A stretch of 10,880 bases of DNA from Conidiobolus incongruus B7586 (Eukaryota; Entomophthoromycota; Entomophthoromycetes; Entomophthorales; Conidiobolaceae). The notes beneath the pieces are model-generated. The model was not told the DNA's origin and searched no databases. It worked only from the letters and a program-made list of their open reading frames with translations. Location: positions 1 through 10,880 of the forward strand of contig JNEM01006545.1 of assembly GCA_000697335.1 (NCBI GenBank), given 5' to 3'. The position numbers and the translations under genes were made by a program. Shown here one piece after another: positions 7,474 to 10,880 of this stretch (position 1 is its first letter; each line of letters opens with the position of its first letter).

Positions 7474-9822
7474 TTAATGGAAGTTTTGATGATAGAAGCT
7501 TGAAAAGCACTCTATTGTAATTTTCATAATTTCAACTAATATCATGGTAGTATATCCCGAAGAATTTAATTCAAAACTCATTTTAATGGCTAATTTGTCA
7601 CCATCTAAACTTTTTTAATAAGTGGTAATTCATATGGGATCTATACCTATGATAATTTACCTTGTGTGGAATCGGGTTAAGGCTTATGATTCAGTTTACC
7701 TAAATCGCTCAAGACTAAAGGAATGGTTTCGTCTTTTATTTGAATATTTCGTAATCAAAATTTCTTGCCGAGATGACTATGGGACGATAATCTCCTGGTA
7801 ATGAGAATTCGCGTTGATTGCGACTCATATTAGATAGGTCTAATCCATCTTGAGCCATTTTTTTCAACATAAACTTCACACAGACCAGATACTCTAGGGT
7901 ATTGTACTTGATGGCCTAGTAATAGCAATACCACATCTTTTAAAGTCTATGAACTGAGTTGAGATTCTTCAGTAATCAAGATAGGATCTTTTAATGGATC
8001 AGTTTGAACTAAGTCTCTGATAACAGGATTGATGCCAAATTTTTCAACTCTCAAATCAACCATATGATTCCAAATATATCTTTGATAGGAGTGAAGATAT
8101 ATCGATCTTAAATTTCTGGGAAGCATCATCAATGCACCGCAATAGTTGGTAATTTGGTTGTTGGATTTTTGAAAAAAGGCAAGTAAAGCACGTTCAGTAA
8201 CACACCACTTTGGGGTTTTCTCGTCATTTGTTACGTGCGTCAATTTCGTTAGAATGCTGGCCTTCCCTTGGATCTAAGATTAATTGAACAGTACGTTTCC
8301 AGTCCATGTTCAATAGTGTGGATCCAACAGCATAAGTAGGAATGGCAGTTGTACCAAATCGTTGCATACCAAAATAGTTAATAACTTATGGATCTTGTTT
8401 AAAGGGCTTTAACTTGCCTTCAATTTTATTGATAATTTCATTGAGAGAATGTGATTGATTGTCAGTATCTTTCAACATGGCATTCCTATAACCGATTGAT
8501 ACTTATAATTACATCTATAAAAATTTTATAATTACCTAATAATCAAAGTAAACTGATATCCTTTAAGATCACCAAGCCTTAGAGGATTATTTTCATATCT
8601 AAATGATACATAAATAAAAATTATTTGATGATTATATACGACGAATTACTTGAAATTGCCCAAAGCATCATTCTTAATCACATTATTGAACCTTGTAACT
8701 TTTGAAGATTGGTTTTAAATGCCAAGATTCTTTGAGCGGTAATATCTCGACAATCTTTAGTACGAGTAAAAGTAAAGTTTTTAAATGGAACTCTATCAAA
8801 TCATTAATAATAAATTGATTGTTGTGACTATATATGTACCTAATGATTCTAAATATAAATCCGATTAAATCGTTGATTTCTCTATTTTCTTTATATAAAC
8901 TGAGGTGAAGATAATCAGATTTGGCATCATCATTATTCGAATTCCCCTGGGATCTTTTATTATGATTTTTGTTATTATAAGTAGATTTGGTATCTACAAA
9001 ATTAAATTAGATATTATAAGATTATCCATTGAATTGAATAATACCTTGATTGCATTTATTTTTGTGACTAAAGTTAATGGAAGAATCTTCAGAATTGGTA
9101 GTGGTATAGAATAATCTTTTAAAATATTGTTTAACGTATATATGAATTTGTGCTCTTAATTCTTTGTTGGGAGTATTCTATTTCAAAGAAAATCAGAATG
9201 AAAAAAGATAATTACTAAATGATATGGTGTAATTACTTTGGATTTCACAATTGATTTATCTTTAGTAATTAATAAAGATTTTAAACCTTTGATATGTTGA
9301 TCCCTTTCAGCTAAGTTTAATTGTTGAGGACATTCTGCAGAGTTGAATAAATTGACTAATCCTTCATAATCTCTTGCTTCAATTTCTTCATTGGATTCAG
9401 ATTTGGCTTCTTCGGATTGTTTTTCTGAATTAGGTTTACTATCCTCAGCCTTAATTTCTGTTCACTGGTTAACTTCTTTGTTGTCTTGAAATTCAACTAA
9501 AGTTTCAACACCATTAACAGTTTTTGTCTAATTATATCCATTTTTGGAAATTTCTGTCAAATGAACTACTTAGCCACTAGATCAATTTCATTAACTAAAA
9601 AATCATAATATCTCAATCATCATCTCAATAAATTGCTTTGATTCTATTAAAATATCGTTTAATATAAATTTTTAATAATCCCAACAAAACCCAAACGTTC
9701 GGGATGAACATAAGCAATAACACCACAATTTTCTTCATTATTAAAAATAATAACTCTATCAAAATTAGCTATCTGTTCTTCCGATATTTGAAATACTTCA
9801 GTCTCTACTGAGTCGGAATTAT
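7474..9822 (-). pseudogene. decayed PUS7-type tRNA/mRNA pseudouridine synthase gene
   Basis: TruD/PUS7 enzymes turn uridine into pseudouridine in tRNA, mRNA and snRNA. Minus-strand pieces follow family order from N to C terminus: GFVGIIK (about 9671–9690), RYYDFLVNEID (9613–9581), VHLTEIS (near 9560), YLHLSLYKENREINDLIGF (near 8890), FTFTRTKDCRDITAQR (near 8765; holds the motif with the catalytic Asp, though the usual Gly before TKD is Arg), LGDLKGYQFTLIIR (near 8560), [11 protein letters not shown] (near 8370), CGALMMLPRNLRSIYLHSYQ (near 8120), SRNQREFSLPGDYRPIVIS (near 7800), and a C-terminal SFELNSSGYTTM. Six GT–AG introns of 47–59 bp remain (9236–9178, 9044–8994, 8839–8793, 8649–8599, 8536–8486, 7660–7605). 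At least six in-frame stops and about five single-base frameshifts break it, an N-terminal intron lacks its GT, and no start ATG is evident. Intact neighbours argue against poor sequence quality. Retained introns show decay in place or a DNA-level duplicate, not a retrocopy. Confidence 0.88.
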
Positions 9823-10655
9823 TTAATTTTAATTTTTAGCCAATGAGTATAACTTGGGTTTGGTTATGGGTATTTTCTAATAATTTGATATTGATTTAAT
9901 TAAGTTTTTATATTGTTATTATATTTTTTTTTCCTTTTTAAAAAAAAACAATTTATATTTATATTATTAACTTGATTTAAATTTAATCTTAAATAAAAAA
10001 ATTTTAAAATTATTATATAATGAAAATACAAAATAGATAAAATCATTTAAACATGATAGAGTGGAATTATAGATGATTGAATTAATAAAACTATTCAATA
10101 TCTAATTAGCTGATAAAAAATTGAATGACTTATTGATTATTATAATATGAAATTGATAATTAAATTTTTATTTTGAAATATTAAATAAATTATTTGAATT
10201 ATATCGTATAAAATCAATCAAAATCATTTTAAAATAATACGAATTATTTAACTTATATTTATTACTATATAAAAATTAGCAATTTCATTGTGTTTTAATA
10301 TTATAATATATTTAAGAAAATTTTAATCATTATAGGATATTGAATTCAATAGAAATACATTCTAGTTGATAATTTACATCAATAAGAAATGTTTAAATGC
10401 TGGATTCTCAGACTATCAGGGTCGTAACACAAAAAATCATTTAAAAAAGAAATTTATCATAGATATTAATAGAGAACAATTAGTCAAAATTTGAAGAATA
10501 TTTTAATAAAAGGATTACATTTTAATTGATATAGCAAACTTTTTCTTATTGATACTAAAAAATTCGGAAAGAATATTGAAACGTATTATTTACATTAAAA
10601 AATATGCTTTAAAAAATTGACAATTGTGCAATTCTTCTGGGTATTAATGATCAAT
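9823..10655. other. AT-rich spacer, no gene seen
   Basis: This lies between the start side of the PUS7 pseudogene and the end of PAC1. It has a T-run/A-run junction near 9926–9951 and otherwise mostly A and T with closed frames. A short, less AT-rich patch at about 10397–10432 (TGCTGGATTCTCAGACTATC and on to GTCGTAAC) stands out but matches no RNA or protein I know. Confidence 0.5.
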
Positions 10656-10880
10656 TTATCGACATTCCCAAATTTTAGCGGATTGATCCGTACTACCTGA
10701 TGCTACGAAGGGTGCATTTTGGTTGAAAGCTATGCTGGTGATAAAGTGTTCGTGACCTTCGAAATTTCTATTGCAGCGACCAGTAGACAATTCCCACGTT
10801 CTGATCGTTTTGTCGTCTGAGCAACTTAACATATACTTACCATTGGGATGAATTAATAATTCTCTAACCCAATTGTCATG
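10656..10880 (-). CDS. PAC1/LIS1 (NudF) WD-repeat protein, C-terminal end only
   Basis: The last 74 codons and a TAA stop are present; the gene continues past the right edge. The protein reads HDNWVRELLIHPNGKYMLSC, then SDDKTIRTWELSTGRC, GHEHFITSIAF, and ends DQSAKIWECR. These are the last two WD40 blades of the LIS1 propeller. The HDNWVR start, the HEH-F-TS turn and the final W-E-C-R are diagnostic of LIS1/PAC1/NudF rather than of other WD proteins. The family binds cytoplasmic dynein with Ndl1/NudE-type partners and controls nuclear migration and spindle positioning along microtubules. All expected C-terminal positions are intact and this final exon has no intron. The N-terminal LisH and coiled-coil regions lie outside the window. 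Confidence 0.93.
   Translation of the reverse strand, partial: HDNWVRELLIHPNGKYMLSCSDDKTIRTWELSTGRCNRNFEGHEHFITSIAFNQNAPFVASGSTDQSAKIWECR

Noticed and set aside
7947-8243. a separate intact small gene with PUS7 similarity
   Set aside because: The 98-codon frame is only the longest unbroken piece of the PUS7 relic. Family motifs continue upstream and downstream in other frames.
8905-9114. 69-residue open frame on the plus strand
   Set aside because: It is antisense to a PUS7 exon and intron (8994–9044) and has no features of its own.
7474-9822. alternative genetic code with stops read as Gln
   Set aside because: TAA, TAG and TGA all interrupt the relic, true frameshifts are present, and neighbouring genes end at normal TAA or TGA stops exactly where their families end.
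1-10880. CRISPR array, integron, prophage or insertion sequence
   Set aside because: There are no regularly spaced repeats, transposase frames or bacterial gene layout. Spliced genes and LIS1/EH/PUS7 families make the DNA eukaryotic.

Overview
The window is very AT-rich eukaryotic nuclear DNA. The coding islands have short, uniform GT–AG introns (47–59 bp in every case I could place), long AT-rich spacers and no operon-like packing. The protein set points to a fungus: a PAC1/LIS1 protein ending in the family's typical Trp-Glu-Cys-Arg, a C-terminal EH-domain protein of the IRS4/TAX4 type, and a PUS7-type pseudouridine synthase relic. Strong AT bias, tiny introns and a single-exon 7TM receptor-like gene suit an early-diverging fungus (Conidiobolus/Entomophthorales-like). 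The lineage is inference and was not tested by any search.

Layout. Bases 1–960 show no gene. Bases 960–1690 hold scattered coding-like stretches on the plus strand that look like a decayed, unidentified gene. A three-exon gene on the minus strand (1809–2518) encodes a 202-residue protein with the hallmarks of the chorismate-lyase (UbiC / Rv2949c) fold. Bases 2519–3260 are empty. Bases 3264–3521 form a GC-elevated island with five consecutive hairpins, followed at 3584–3656 by a tRNA-Arg(TCT)-like sequence with damaged D and anticodon arms. Bases 3657–4957 show no gene beyond short upstream ORFs. A plus-strand, intronless gene (5005–5763) encodes a 252-residue, seven-segment membrane protein. 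A five-exon plus-strand gene (6044–7343) encodes the IRS4/TAX4-like EH protein. Converging on it is a PUS7 pseudogene (about 7474–9822, minus), with most introns still recognisable but several stops and frameshifts. After another AT-rich spacer, the 3' end of PAC1/LIS1 (10656–10880, minus) runs off the window.

The genes do not form a pathway. They are unrelated housekeeping or signalling genes: phosphoinositide/endocytic adaptor (IRS4-like), dynein regulation (PAC1), RNA modification (PUS7 relic), a possible chorismate-lyase-fold enzyme and a putative receptor. The points most worth following are the intron-bearing chorismate-lyase-fold gene, the hairpin island beside the broken tRNA, and the freshly decayed PUS7 copy.
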